A stretch of 64,000 bases of DNA. Source: Rhizobiaceae bacterium MnEN-MB40S (GTDB taxonomy: Bacteria > Pseudomonadota > Alphaproteobacteria > Rhizobiales > Rhizobiaceae). The notes below the pieces were generated by a model that searched no databases, was not told the origin of the DNA, and was given only the letters and a program-made list of their open reading frames with translations. Shown piece by piece: positions 19,102 through 28,365 of the stretch (position 1 is its first letter; every line of letters starts with the position of its first letter). Location of the stretch: assembly GCA_024343425.1 (NCBI GenBank), contig BRLC01000002.1, positions 372,001-436,000 of the forward strand, read 5' to 3'. Both the position numbers and the translations under genes were made by a program.

Positions 19102-20430
19102 TCAGTAGGCCTGTGCGTATTTCTCGCATATTTCCGTATCGGTCAGGCCGCTCATGATATCGATCTCGCATCGCTTGTGGGCGAGATAGACCTCGATGAA
19201 GGTTTCGCCAAAGGCCGCCTTCGCCCAATCGCTGGCTTCCAGACGGTCAAGAGCGTCGGCCAGGCTGTTCGGCAGTCGAGCGCATCCGATATTTGCAAGC
19301 TGCTCAGGCGTCATCTCGTTGGGGTCACTTTCAGTAATTTCAGGCGTCGGCATGCCTTCGTCGAGACCGTTCAGGCCGGCGTTTAAAAGCGCCGCCATCA
19401 CAAGATAGGGGCTCGCTGCGGCGTCCGAGACCCGATACTCGAAATGAAACTTGCCTGCGACATCCTTCTCGTCCTGCGGCTTGAACACCGGACAGATGCG
19501 CACAGCCGCCTCACGATCGCGATAACCGAAATTGTTACAGGTCGGGCTCCAGCGATGCGGCGTCATACGGATGTATGAGGCAACGGCCGGCGCCGTCATG
19601 GACACAAATTCCGGCAGGCGTCGCACAACGCCGGCGACAAAAGCGCCCGCCTTCTCGGAAACCCCGTGAGGCTTGGTATTGTCGAGGTCAACAGGGTTGC
19701 CGTCGACGTCATGCAACGAAAAGTGGAGGTGCACGCCATTGCCGACGCCGTCCGGATCGAGGATCGGCGCGAAGCTCGCCCGCTCGCCAAGGCCATGCGC
19801 AACGGCGCGGGTCATTTCCCGCAACACCACGGCGTCGTCACAGGCGCCGATCGCCTCGTTGGGGCCGATCGTAACCTCGCATTGTCCGGGACCGTATTCC
19901 GGCATGAAGGTATCGAGTTTCAGACCGACCCGATCAAGGGCCAGCATCAGCCTGTCCGGGAACTCGCCCATACGGCGAAAGGCGCGCAGCGCATAGCCGA
20001 GGCCCGGCTGCGGTCGGCCGCCAGAGTAATGGAATTCGTGTTCGAACGCCGCCTTCAGAATAAGCCCGTGATCCTTTTCCAGCCGCTCGGCGGCGGCTTT
20101 TGCCTGACCGCGCAGGCAGCATTCCCAGGGCTCGTCCTCCAGCGTCATTACGTCGCCGATCACATAACACTCGTTGACGCCGTATTCCGGGATCGCAAGG
20201 TCGATCATCGTCGAGTAGTCCGGCCGGATCAAGAGATCCCCTCTCGGTCCCCAAGGGCTTGCGGCAATTGGGCCGAAAGAAGTGATCTGAACACAGGTTC
20301 CGGTCCATCCGACACCGGTTTCCGTCCGTAGAACCTTCGCCCGCAACGGCATCGCCTTGCCGCGCAATTGACCCGATATATCGCTGGCCACAACCATCAT
20401 CAGATCGGTATTCTTGCGGTTGTCCGTCAT
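19102..20430 (-). CDS. Glutamine synthetase family protein (gamma-glutamyl-amine ligase type)
   Basis: 442-aa ATP-dependent ligase of the GS catalytic fold. Seen: N-terminal DISGQLRGK, metal glutamates in EHEFHYSGG, GQCEVTI, NGVHLHFSL, the arginine region NNFGYRDREAAVRI, and the C-terminal FEYRVSDAAASPYLVMAALL. It lacks the adenylylation-loop look of the nitrogen-assimilation enzyme. In this context it probably joins glutamate to an amine, like PuuA/GlnA3/GlnA4 proteins. It is the last gene of the leftward cluster, 146 bp past the alcohol dehydrogenase, with hairpins in the gap. It is about 442 aa versus 456 for the second copy and clearly diverged from it. Confidence 0.85.
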   Translation of the reverse strand: MTDNRKNTDLMMVVASDISGQLRGKAMPLRAKVLRTETGVGWTGTCVQITSFGPIAASPWGPRGDLLIRPDYSTMIDLAIPEYGVNECYVIGDVMTLEDEPWECCLRGQAKAAAERLEKDHGLILKAAFEHEFHYSGGRPQPGLGYALRAFRRMGEFPDRLMLALDRVGLKLDTFMPEYGPGQCEVTIGPNEAIGACDDAVVLREMTRAVAHGLGERASFAPILDPDGVGNGVHLHFSLHDVDGNPVDLDNTKPHGVSEKAGAFVAGVVRRLPEFVSMTAPAVASYIRMTPHRWSPTCNNFGYRDREAAVRICPVFKPQDEKDVAGKFHFEYRVSDAAASPYLVMAALLNAGLNGLDEGMPTPEITESDPNEMTPEQLANIGCARLPNSLADALDRLEASDWAKAAFGETFIEVYLAHKRCEIDIMSGLTDTEICEKYAQAY

Positions 20431-20512
20431 CGCTTCGTCCCTCGCCCTGGATGAAATTTACGGTTGCAACCTTGTTCCAGATCAGAAGCTCCGAGTAAAG
20501 CAGCCGGTTGCA

Positions 20513-20546
20513 GCGGGAAGCACAATTCCCGCGGCATACAGCCGCC
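20513..20546 (-). terminator. Paired hairpins between alcohol dehydrogenase and GS-like gene
   Basis: Two adjacent stems: GCGGGAA / TTCCCGC (20513-20532, 6-nt loop) and GCGGC / GCCGC (20531-20545). They overlap, so only one can form at a time. A T5 run lies just before them on the minus strand, not after, so they resemble an attenuator or processing site more than a simple terminator. Confidence 0.35.
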
Positions 20547-20576
20547 TTAAAAACAGTCGGAATGAAAGTTAGATGG

Positions 20577-21722
20577 TCAGAGACAGTCCCGATATAGCTG
20601 TGCGGTGCTTTCCCGGGTCATCTCGACCGGATTGCTACCAGCCGTCGGATCGACGATCGCCATTTCAGTCAGTTCTTCGATGCGATCTTCGGAGACGCCC
20701 ATCTCCGCCAGTCCGTTTGGAACGCCAAGTTTCGCGCGCAAGTCGATGACATGATCGTAAAAGCCGTCGAAACCGCCCTCGATGCCCAGATAGGCGGCCG
20801 CCCGCTCGATCCTGTCCTCGATGACCGCACGATTGAATTTCAGCACCGGAGGCATGACCACGGCGTTGGTCATACCGTGGTGGGTGTTGTAAACCGCGCC
20901 GACAGGATGAGACAATGCATGGATCGCGCCCAGCCCTTTCTGAAAGGCGACGGCGCCCATTGCGGCGGCGCTCATCATGTTGGCGCGGGCTTCAAGATTG
21001 TCGGGCTCTGCAAAAACGACTGGCAGGTTTTCCTTGACCAGCCGCATTCCTTCCAGCGCTATTCCCTGGCTCATCGGGTGATAAAAATTTGTCGAATAGG
21101 CTTCCAGGCAATGCGCGAAGGCGTCCATGCCGGTGCCGACGGTGATCACTTGTGGCATGCCGCATGTCAGCTCCGGGTCGCAGATCACCACTGATGGCAG
21201 CATCTTCGGATGGAAAATGATCTTCTTCACATGGGTTTGCGAATTCGTCAGCACCCCTGCCCGCCCAACTTCCGAACCGGTGCCGGCTGTGGTGGGAACG
21301 GCGACAGTCGGGGCGATTGCGTCGGCGTCGGCGCGCGTCCACCAGTCGCCGACGTCCTCCAGATCCCAGACCGGGATCGACTGCCCTGCCATGAGAGCAA
21401 TGCACTTGCCGAGATCGAGACCCGAACCGCCGCCGAATGCGACGACGCCGTCGTGTCCGCCAGCCTTGTAGACCTCTATGCCGGCGGCGAGATTAACATC
21501 CGTGGGATTGGGATCGACGTCCGAGAATATTGCGCGTCCGAGACCCGCCTTCTCGAGGAGATCAAGCGCCTGGGCCGTAATCGGCAAGTTGGCCAGGCCA
21601 CGGTCGGTCACCAGTAGCGGTCGCTTGATGCCGGCCGCAGCGCAAGCGTCGCCAAGTTCGGCGATACGTCCGGCGCCAAAGCGTATCGGATTGGGGTAGC
21701 TCCAGTTTGCAACCATGTTCAT
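20577..21722 (-). CDS. Iron-containing alcohol dehydrogenase
   Basis: 381-aa group III alcohol dehydrogenase. NAD-binding AFGGGSGLDLGK around residue 95, PTTAGTGSEVGRAGV, and metal ligands in GTGMDAFAHCLEAY and HALSHPVGAVYNTHHGM are intact. Expected reaction is NAD-linked oxidation of an alcohol to an aldehyde, which the aldehyde dehydrogenase encoded 3 bp upstream would finish. Translationally linked to that gene. Confidence 0.92.
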   Translation of the reverse strand: MNMVANWSYPNPIRFGAGRIAELGDACAAAGIKRPLLVTDRGLANLPITAQALDLLEKAGLGRAIFSDVDPNPTDVNLAAGIEVYKAGGHDGVVAFGGGSGLDLGKCIALMAGQSIPVWDLEDVGDWWTRADADAIAPTVAVPTTAGTGSEVGRAGVLTNSQTHVKKIIFHPKMLPSVVICDPELTCGMPQVITVGTGMDAFAHCLEAYSTNFYHPMSQGIALEGMRLVKENLPVVFAEPDNLEARANMMSAAAMGAVAFQKGLGAIHALSHPVGAVYNTHHGMTNAVVMPPVLKFNRAVIEDRIERAAAYLGIEGGFDGFYDHVIDLRAKLGVPNGLAEMGVSEDRIEELTEMAIVDPTAGSNPVEMTRESTAQLYRDCL

Positions 21723-21725
21723 CGT

Positions 21726-23105
21726 TCAGGCTTTCTTCAAATGATAGGATTTCGGGCGCGTCAGGTTCTGGTATCCAGTAACCGAAAGCGCGCCGCCTTT
21801 GCCGGTGTTCTTGCAGCCGGTCCAGCACAGTCCGGGATCGAGATAGTCGGCGCGGTTCATGAAAACGGTGCCGGTTTCAATGCGAGCGCCGATCCGGGCG
21901 GCCCGTTCCGGATCACGCGTCCACAGCGACGCCGTCAGGCCGAATTCGCTGTCGTTCATCAGCGATACGGCCTCGTCATCATTATCGACCTTCATGATAC
22001 CCACAACAGGTCCGAAGCTCTCTTCCCGCATAACGCGCATGTCGTGGTTCACGTCGACGAGTATCTGAGGCATGAGATAAGCGCCGCCGTCCTGGGGAAA
22101 GAGCTGCGGGTCGATCAGCGCCCGGGCGCCGGCTTCGACCGCTTCGGCGGTCTGGGCGCGAACCTCATCCGCAAATCGCAGTGTCGCCATCGGGCCGAGC
22201 GTCGTCGTCTCTTCAAGCGGGTTGCCCAATGTGTAGCCACTGACGATGGCGACCGCTTTTTCAACAAAGGCGTCGAAAAGCGAGGGGGCGACATAAATGC
22301 GCTCGATGCCGCAGCAGCACTGTCCGGAATTGAACATCGCACCGTCGATAAGCGTCTCAGCAGCCGCTTCGACGTCTGCGTCTTCCATCACATAGCCCGG
22401 ATCCTTGCCGCCGAGCTCCAGACCAAGATTGGTGAAAGTCCCAGCCGCGGCCCGTTCAATCGCCCGACCGCCGCCAACCGATCCGGTGAAGTTCACGAAC
22501 CCGAAGCTCTTTGCCGCGATCAGGCTTTCCGTTGTCTCGTGATCGAGAAACACGTTTTGAAAGACGTCTTCGTGCACGCCCGCCTCGGAGAACGCCCTTG
22601 CCATCCGTTCGCCTACGAGAAGGGTCTGGGTGGAGTGTTTCAACAACACGGCATTGCCTGCGATCAACGCCGGCGCAACCGTGTTGATCGCGGTCATGTA
22701 GGGATAGTTCCACGGCGCAATGACCAGAACAACGCCATGCGGCTCGCGAAGGATACGGCGCTCGAAATTGTCGCTGTCTTCCACAACGATCGGCTTTAAA
22801 GCCTCCTCTGCGATGTCCGCCATGTAGCTCGCGCGCTCCTCGAAGCCACGGAACTCGCCGCCATAGCGCACCGGGCGACCCATCATCCAGGCGAGCTCCG
22901 GTACGATTTCATCATTCATCTCGCCAACGCGGGCAACGCCCGCGCGGACCAACGCGATCCTCTCCGACAACGGTTTCGAAGCCCAGGACTTTTGCGCCCT
23001 GGCCGCTCTGTTCACGGCCTCTTTGGCCTCGGCGTGCGACGATGTCGGCCGCTCGGCATAGATCGTTCCGTCAATCGGCGATACGCATTGCAGTGTCTTT
23101 GTCAT
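21726..23105 (-). CDS. NAD(P)-dependent aldehyde dehydrogenase
   Basis: 459-aa ALDH-superfamily enzyme. Cofactor-site APWNYP, catalytic glutamate in LELGGKDP and catalytic cysteine in FNSGQCCCGIER (three consecutive Cys), then ESFGPVVGI and the C-terminal NRADYLDPGL region. Oxidises an aldehyde to a carboxylate. It starts 1 bp after the stop of the second GS-like gene, so it is tightly coupled to gamma-glutamyl ligation, reminiscent of PuuC with PuuA. Confidence 0.93.
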   Translation of the reverse strand: MTKTLQCVSPIDGTIYAERPTSSHAEAKEAVNRAARAQKSWASKPLSERIALVRAGVARVGEMNDEIVPELAWMMGRPVRYGGEFRGFEERASYMADIAEEALKPIVVEDSDNFERRILREPHGVVLVIAPWNYPYMTAINTVAPALIAGNAVLLKHSTQTLLVGERMARAFSEAGVHEDVFQNVFLDHETTESLIAAKSFGFVNFTGSVGGGRAIERAAAGTFTNLGLELGGKDPGYVMEDADVEAAAETLIDGAMFNSGQCCCGIERIYVAPSLFDAFVEKAVAIVSGYTLGNPLEETTTLGPMATLRFADEVRAQTAEAVEAGARALIDPQLFPQDGGAYLMPQILVDVNHDMRVMREESFGPVVGIMKVDNDDEAVSLMNDSEFGLTASLWTRDPERAARIGARIETGTVFMNRADYLDPGLCWTGCKNTGKGGALSVTGYQNLTRPKSYHLKKA

Positions 23106-23106
23106 G

Positions 23107-24477
23107 TCAGGCTCTTTCGAATCCGCGGGCGACTTCCCAGTCGGTAACCTTGCGGTCGTATTCTTCCTGCTCCCATTCGGCGGCGCGCACGTAATGGTCG
23201 ATTACTGCCTCTCCAAACGCCGCCCGCAACATGTCGGATTCGTCCAGCGCCCGCATGGCGCTGCGGAGCGTGCGCGGCACGGATCTCGCCTTTTCGGACA
23301 TATAAGCGTCGCCCTTGAACTCATCCTCGAGACTGCGTTTGTTCTCGATTCCGTCGAGACCTGCGGCAAGCATCGCGGACATTGCGAGATACGGGTTCAG
23401 ATCTGCCCCGCCGATGCGGCATTCGACGCGCACCGCTTTGCTGCTCTCACCACAGAGCCGGAAACCGGCCGTCCGGTTATCAGTGCTCCAGATCGCCTTT
23501 GTCGGCGCGAACGTGCCCTCGGCGAACCGCTTGTAGGAGTTGATGTACGGGGCAAGAAACCAGGTGATCGCCCCGGCGTTGTGCAAAAGGCCCGCCAGGT
23601 AGTGCTGCATCAGTTCAGACATACCGTAGGGGCCATCCGGATCGTAAAACAGTGCGGTCTTGCCATCGTCGGACCAAAGCGACTGATGGATATGGCAGGA
23701 ATTGCCGGCCGATTGCGTATGCCACTTGGCCAGAAACGTCAGCGCCTTGCCCTTCGCCCAGGCGATTTCCTTGCTGCCGTTCTTTATGAAAACGTGTGAG
23801 TCGGCGATATCCAGAGCATCCGAGTATCTGACGTTGATTTCTTCCTGGCCAGCGCATGCTTCGCCCTTGGTGCACTCGATCGCGATGCCAGCGCCGTAGA
23901 GGCCATTGCGTATCGACCGCATGACTTCTTCTTCCTTGGTGGTCTGGAAGACCGCGTAATCCTGGTTGTACTTGCCGATGGTGGTGAGGCTTCGATAGCC
24001 GCCTGCTTGCGCCTCCTCGAAGCTCTGGTCGAACAGGAACAACTCCAGTTCCGGCGCCATATAGGCCATCATGCCCATGTCCTTCAGGCGCGCGACCTGC
24101 TTCTTCAGCAACGCGCGGGGCGCATGCGGAACTTCCTGATGCGTATGATGATCCATCACGTCGCACAGCACATAAGCGGTTTTTTCAAGCCATGGCGTGC
24201 GCCGCAGCGTCGTCATGTCCGGCGTCATTGTATAGTCGCCATAGCCGCGCTCCCAGCTCGCAGAAGCGTATCCGCTGACGGTCTCCATCTCGAGATCCGT
24301 AGCCAGCAGATAGTTGCAGCTGTGGGTTTCCTTGAAGGCGTGCTTGACGAAGTTGTCGGCGTGGAACCGTTTGCCCATCAACCGGCCCTGCATGTCGACC
24401 TGCACGGCGACGACCGTGTCGATCTCACCGCTTGCGACCGCGTTTTCGAGCTCCTTGAAGCTAAGATTGCCGGGCAT
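23107..24477 (-). CDS. Glutamine synthetase family protein (PuuA-like gamma-glutamyl-amine ligase)
   Basis: 456-aa GS-fold ligase. Motifs: N-terminal VDMQGRLMGKR, metal site MAPELELFLFD, CAGQEEINVRY, the ATP/glutamate region GNSCHIHQSLW, NRTAGFRLCG and VECRIGGADLNPYLAM. It is of the PuuA-like branch that glutamylates amines rather than ammonia. Start ATG 24477 follows ggaagg. It is preceded by dctP and a hairpin and followed at 1 bp by the aldehyde dehydrogenase. Confidence 0.88.
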   Translation of the reverse strand: MPGNLSFKELENAVASGEIDTVVAVQVDMQGRLMGKRFHADNFVKHAFKETHSCNYLLATDLEMETVSGYASASWERGYGDYTMTPDMTTLRRTPWLEKTAYVLCDVMDHHTHQEVPHAPRALLKKQVARLKDMGMMAYMAPELELFLFDQSFEEAQAGGYRSLTTIGKYNQDYAVFQTTKEEEVMRSIRNGLYGAGIAIECTKGEACAGQEEINVRYSDALDIADSHVFIKNGSKEIAWAKGKALTFLAKWHTQSAGNSCHIHQSLWSDDGKTALFYDPDGPYGMSELMQHYLAGLLHNAGAITWFLAPYINSYKRFAEGTFAPTKAIWSTDNRTAGFRLCGESSKAVRVECRIGGADLNPYLAMSAMLAAGLDGIENKRSLEDEFKGDAYMSEKARSVPRTLRSAMRALDESDMLRAAFGEAVIDHYVRAAEWEQEEYDRKVTDWEVARGFERA

Positions 24478-24515
24478 GTGTTCAGCCTTCCGGATTGTGT
24501 TCTGTTTTCAGTAAA

Positions 24516-24552
24516 TTGCCGCCGGTTTCGCAGAAAACGATTCCGGCGGCAA
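24516..24552 (-). terminator. Hairpin downstream of dctP (first TRAP operon)
   Basis: 10-bp perfect stem TTGCCGCCGG / CCGGCGGCAA with a 17-nt loop, followed on the minus strand by TTTAC. It lies 15 bp after the dctP stop and could cause partial termination before the enzyme genes. Confidence 0.5.
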
Positions 24553-24567
24553 CAGCTTTGTCAAATG

Positions 24568-25617
24568 CTAGCCGTAGCGGTAGGGCGGACCCGCCTTCTG
24601 CATGGTTTCGCGGTATTTCTTGAGGATCTCGACAACCTTTGCGTTACGCGGGCTCTCAGCCGCGATTTCGTCCCAGAATTTCAGGGCCTCGTCTTCGACA
24701 GTGGTCCATTCCTCTTCCGGAATCGAGGTCAATTCAAGCTTGCCGCCGGTCGTGCGGTAATGCGCCTCACCCCACCAGTACCAGTATTGGCGATGATAAT
24801 GAGAACTGTTGATGCAAAGCATGTAGAGCGTCTGCAGGTTCTCCGGCAGCTCGTTCCAACGTTCCTCATTAACGAAATAGGATCCCGCCCAGGCGCCGGA
24901 TATGTTGTTGGTGAGGTAGTAGTTGGTCACATCGGCCCATCCGACCGTGTAGTCCTCGGTGATGCCCGACCAGGCAATGCCGTCGAGTTCGCCTGTCTGA
25001 ACGGCGACCTCGATGTCTTCCCACGGCAGCGTCACCGGCACAACGCCGAATCGCTGCAGGAAGCGGCCGGCGGTCGGGAACGTGAATACGCGTTTGCCCT
25101 TCAGGTCTTCCAGGCTTCTGATCGGATCGACAGTCGCGAAGTTGCACGGATCCCAGGCGCCGGCGCTCAGCCATTTCACGCCTTCGACTTCCGAGTAAGC
25201 CTCTTCCCATATTTCCTTCAGCCCGTACTCGTTGAAGAGGACCGGCACATCAAGGCTGTATCGCGACGCGAACGGGAAATATCCGCCGAACACCGAAACA
25301 TCGACCGGCGCTGCTATGGAGTCGTCGTCGCTCTGCACGGCGTCTATCGTGCCGCGCTGCATGGCGCGAAACAATTCGCCCGTAGGGACAAGCTGGTCGG
25401 CGAAGTAGAGTTCGATTTCCATCTGGCCCGCCGCGACCTTGTTGAACTGGTCGATGGACGGCTTGATCACGTGTTCGGCGAGCGCCGGACCGGCATAGGT
25501 CTGGAGCCGCCACTTGATGGGCGCCTGCGCCTTGACATGGGGGGCAGCGAGTGTGGCGCTGCCGGCGGCGGCCGTAAACAGGCCGGCTTTTTTCAGAAAA
25601 TTGCGTCTGTTGGTCAT
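24568..25617 (-). CDS. dctP: TRAP transporter substrate-binding protein (DctP family)
   Basis: 349-aa periplasmic binding protein. A twin-arginine-type signal is plain: NRRNFLKKAG, then a hydrophobic stretch and APHVKAQA cleavage region. The body shows DctP features (FADQLVPTGELFRAMQRGTIDAV, LEDLKGKRVFTFP). A longer in-frame start at 25746 is ignored; ATG 25617 follows gggagaat. Unusually it is encoded after dctQ and dctM, separated from dctM by 98 bp. Confidence 0.93.
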   Translation of the reverse strand: MTNRRNFLKKAGLFTAAAGSATLAAPHVKAQAPIKWRLQTYAGPALAEHVIKPSIDQFNKVAAGQMEIELYFADQLVPTGELFRAMQRGTIDAVQSDDDSIAAPVDVSVFGGYFPFASRYSLDVPVLFNEYGLKEIWEEAYSEVEGVKWLSAGAWDPCNFATVDPIRSLEDLKGKRVFTFPTAGRFLQRFGVVPVTLPWEDIEVAVQTGELDGIAWSGITEDYTVGWADVTNYYLTNNISGAWAGSYFVNEERWNELPENLQTLYMLCINSSHYHRQYWYWWGEAHYRTTGGKLELTSIPEEEWTTVEDEALKFWDEIAAESPRNAKVVEILKKYRETMQKAGPPYRYG

Positions 25618-25715
25618 GGTTATTCTCCCGTTTCGAGATGCGCGGACCTTTCCGTCGCACCTCCTGTTCAGTTGTTCCCTTCTTTTGTGTTCGGCGGCGC
25701 AATCTCCTTTTGCAA

Positions 25716-27041
25716 TTAGCGGGCATAGACGTGTTGCGGCAGCCAAAGGGCGATCTGCGGAAAGACCATGACAATCGCCAGCGCCAGCAGCATCACAAAA
25801 ACAAAGGGCACGATGGACCGGTATATGTCGGTCAGCGAGATTTCCGGCGGCGCCATCGCCCGCATCAGGAACAGATTATACCCGAAGGGGGGCGTCATGT
25901 ATGCGATCTGGCTGGTTATCGTGTAGAGCACGCCGTACCAGATGAGGTCGAAACCGAGCGCGTCGACCAGCGGAATATAAAGCGGCGCGACGATCACAAG
26001 CATGGCCGTATCGTCGAGAAATGTTCCCATCAGCAGGAAGGAAAGCTGCATCAGGATGAGGATCTCCCAAGGGCCGAGACCGAGTTGCCCAACGAAGAAG
26101 CCCTCGATCGCGCGCACTGCGCCCAATCCGTCGAACACCGCGCCGAAACACAGAGCCGCCAGGATAATCCACATGAACATGCAACTCACGCCCAGCGTCT
26201 TGCGCAGGGTCTCTTCCATGACACGCGCGGTCAGCCGTCGCTTCACGATGGCGGCGAGCGTCGCCGCAAGCGCTCCAACGGCCGAACTCTCAACGAGGCT
26301 TGTTACGCCCATCAAGAATAGCCCGGTCATGCAGAAAAAGATCAGAATTGGCAGGATGCCGGCCCGCAGCAGCTTCAGCTTTTCGCGCATGGGAATGTCG
26401 CGTTCTTCCTCCGAAAGCGGCGGCCCCAGTTCCGGCTGAATACGGCAGCGAATGACGATATAGACGATGAACAGACCAGCCATCATCAAGCCGGGGAAAA
26501 CGCCTGCCAGCCACAACTGCCCGACCGGCTCTCGGGCGATCATGCCATAAAGCACGAGTACAACGCTCGGCGGCACGAGTATGCCGAGCGAACTGCCGGC
26601 CTGCACGACTCCTGTGATCATGATCTTGTCATAGCCGCGGCGCAGCAGTTCAGGCAGCGCGATTGTGGCTCCAATCGCCATGCCCGCCACGCTCAACCCG
26701 TTCATCGCGGAAATCGCCACCATCAACACCACCGTGCCAATTGCGAGTCCGCCGCTCAGCGGTCCGAACCAGACATGGAACATCTTGTAGAGATCATCGG
26801 CGATGCCGGATTCTGACAGCATGTAGCCCATAAATATAAAGAGCGGCAGCGTTAGCAGCGGATACCACTTCATCAGCTTCACGCCAGCTGAAAAGGCGAT
26901 CTCAGACCCGCCATCGCCCCAAAGCAGCAGCGAGGCGATCACCGCCACGGCGCCGATCGCCCCAAAGACGCGCTGGCCGGTGAGAAGCATCACCATCATG
27001 GACGCGAACATGAGGATGGCGATCATCTCGTAGCTCATCAC
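25716..27041 (-). CDS. dctM: TRAP transporter large permease (DctM family)
   Basis: 441-aa inner-membrane protein with about 12 hydrophobic helices. Family motifs GMAIGATIALPELLRRGYDK, GSSLGILVPPS and TPPFGYNLFLMRA are present. Ends with the family-typical FPQIALWLP. It overlaps the dctQ stop by 4 bp (ATGA). Couples solute uptake to the ion gradient. Confidence 0.94.
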   Translation of the reverse strand: MMSYEMIAILMFASMMVMLLTGQRVFGAIGAVAVIASLLLWGDGGSEIAFSAGVKLMKWYPLLTLPLFIFMGYMLSESGIADDLYKMFHVWFGPLSGGLAIGTVVLMVAISAMNGLSVAGMAIGATIALPELLRRGYDKIMITGVVQAGSSLGILVPPSVVLVLYGMIAREPVGQLWLAGVFPGLMMAGLFIVYIVIRCRIQPELGPPLSEEERDIPMREKLKLLRAGILPILIFFCMTGLFLMGVTSLVESSAVGALAATLAAIVKRRLTARVMEETLRKTLGVSCMFMWIILAALCFGAVFDGLGAVRAIEGFFVGQLGLGPWEILILMQLSFLLMGTFLDDTAMLVIVAPLYIPLVDALGFDLIWYGVLYTITSQIAYMTPPFGYNLFLMRAMAPPEISLTDIYRSIVPFVFVMLLALAIVMVFPQIALWLPQHVYAR

Positions 27042-27544
27042 AGATCAACCCCGCGCACCTTGCCGATGCTCCGGAACATCGAGGCGATTGCCTGAAGCAG
27101 CATCATCAGAATGCCGAGGCACATGACGATCTTGATCGGGGCCATATAGGGTCGCCAGGCGGAATAGCTCCTTTCACCGTATTCGATGGCGTAAGCGGTG
27201 CTGTTGTATCCGCCGTACAACAGAACGCCGAGATAGAAGATCAGCAGCAGCACCGTGAAACTGTCGACCCAGGCTTTCGTCTTGTCGGACCAGGCGCCAT
27301 ACAAGAGATCCATGCGCACGTGGTCGCCCATCTGAAGCGAGTAGGCTCCGCCGAGTATGTAGTATCCGACCATCAGGAACTGCGCGGTTTCCAGCGTCCA
27401 GAGCGGCGGGATGAAAAATGTCTTGGTGAAGGAGGAATAGAGGAGCACGCCCATCATCGCGAAGATGAGATACATAGCGAAGCGCCCGACAATGCGGTTG
27501 AACCGGTCAACGATCCGGATATAGCCGACGATGAATCCTGGCAT
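27038..27544 (-). CDS. dctQ: TRAP transporter small permease (DctQ family)
   Basis: 168 aa with four hydrophobic helices (MYLIFAMMGVLLYSSF, ETAQFLMVGYYILGGAYS, FTVLLLIFYLGVLLYGGY, IKIVMCLGILMMLLQAIA). Typical DctQ size. Its ATG shares a base with the upstream amidohydrolase stop (TGATG) and its stop overlaps the dctM start. Confidence 0.9.
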   Translation of the reverse strand: MPGFIVGYIRIVDRFNRIVGRFAMYLIFAMMGVLLYSSFTKTFFIPPLWTLETAQFLMVGYYILGGAYSLQMGDHVRMDLLYGAWSDKTKAWVDSFTVLLLIFYLGVLLYGGYNSTAYAIEYGERSYSAWRPYMAPIKIVMCLGILMMLLQAIASMFRSIGKVRGVDL

Positions 27545-28356
27545 CAGGAAGCCCTCGCGGGCAAGGATAGTGTTTGGGGAACCGGTCGCCCGAGCGCGGC
27601 CATCAACATGGCGACCAATTCGTTGGCCGCGCGAACCTGACCTGCTTCATCTGCAATAAGGTCGTTTCGGACCTCGATCATGACATTAAGCAGGTCGCGC
27701 GGCGCGGCGTGAATGTCGATCGTGTGCATGACGCCCTGCCCTGGCCCATAGGGTTCATTGCGGCGGGTCACCTTGTCGGTGAAACGCGGGGCGTGATCGA
27801 GCATCGCGTCGGCCAGGCGAGTGTCCCAGTCATGCAGTATGCCGAGTTCCACCTCCCGCATTGCGCCGTGATAGACCGGGGTAAAACTGTGAATGGTCAC
27901 GATGACCGGATGCCGGCCAGCATGCGTCCGCTGCTCAATGGTGTTGGCGACCGTCTCGTGGAATGGCGTGTATATCTCGATGATGCGCCGCTGCTGATCG
28001 AGTTCGGACAGGCTTTGATTGCCGGGCACCTCGTATATTTCGCTGATCGCCGGCATGGCGTCATGGGCGCCCGGCGCACGATTGCAATCAAAGACCAGTC
28101 GCGAAAAGTTCTGCGAAATAACGGTCGCATCCAGTATTTCAGCCATCGCCATCGCTACCTCAATGGCGCCAGGGTCCCACGCAATATGGCTTTGAAGAAC
28201 TTCCGGTTCGAGACCCAGCATGTCGAGAGCTACCGGAATCCGATTCGACGCATGTTCACATACAAGCAGGATGTCGCTGTCGCCGCTGGGATTGGCGACG
28301 GAAACCGGTCCGCCATCCGCGACAGTCAGAAGTGACGCATGAGAGGTCAATGCCAT
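27544..28356 (-). CDS. N-formylglutamate amidohydrolase family protein
   Basis: 270-aa cytoplasmic hydrolase of the HutG/FGase fold. Family residues: E34-H35 in VCEHASNRIP, D61 in AWDPGA, FDCNR around 89-93, H156 in TIHSFTP and a later RRNEPYG. The name reflects the family. Next to GS-like ligases the substrate may instead be a gamma-glutamyl amide or related N-acyl-glutamate; that is inference. First gene of the leftward operon, with a ribosome site (aacaggggat) 5 bp before the ATG. Confidence 0.82.
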   Translation of the reverse strand: MALTSHASLLTVADGGPVSVANPSGDSDILLVCEHASNRIPVALDMLGLEPEVLQSHIAWDPGAIEVAMAMAEILDATVISQNFSRLVFDCNRAPGAHDAMPAISEIYEVPGNQSLSELDQQRRIIEIYTPFHETVANTIEQRTHAGRHPVIVTIHSFTPVYHGAMREVELGILHDWDTRLADAMLDHAPRFTDKVTRRNEPYGPGQGVMHTIDIHAAPRDLLNVMIEVRNDLIADEAGQVRAANELVAMLMAALGRPVPQTLSLPARAS

Positions 28357-28365
28357 TATCCCCTG

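Noticed and set aside
19102-24477. The two GS-like genes as main ammonia-assimilating glutamine synthetase
   Set aside because: No glnB neighbour and no adenylylation-site look; context with dehydrogenases and TRAP genes fits catabolic glutamylation better.
24007-25719. 570-codon open frame on the + strand opposite dctP and the GS-like gene
   Set aside because: It is the complement of two genes with clear family motifs, shows no domain of its own and reflects G+C-rich third positions.
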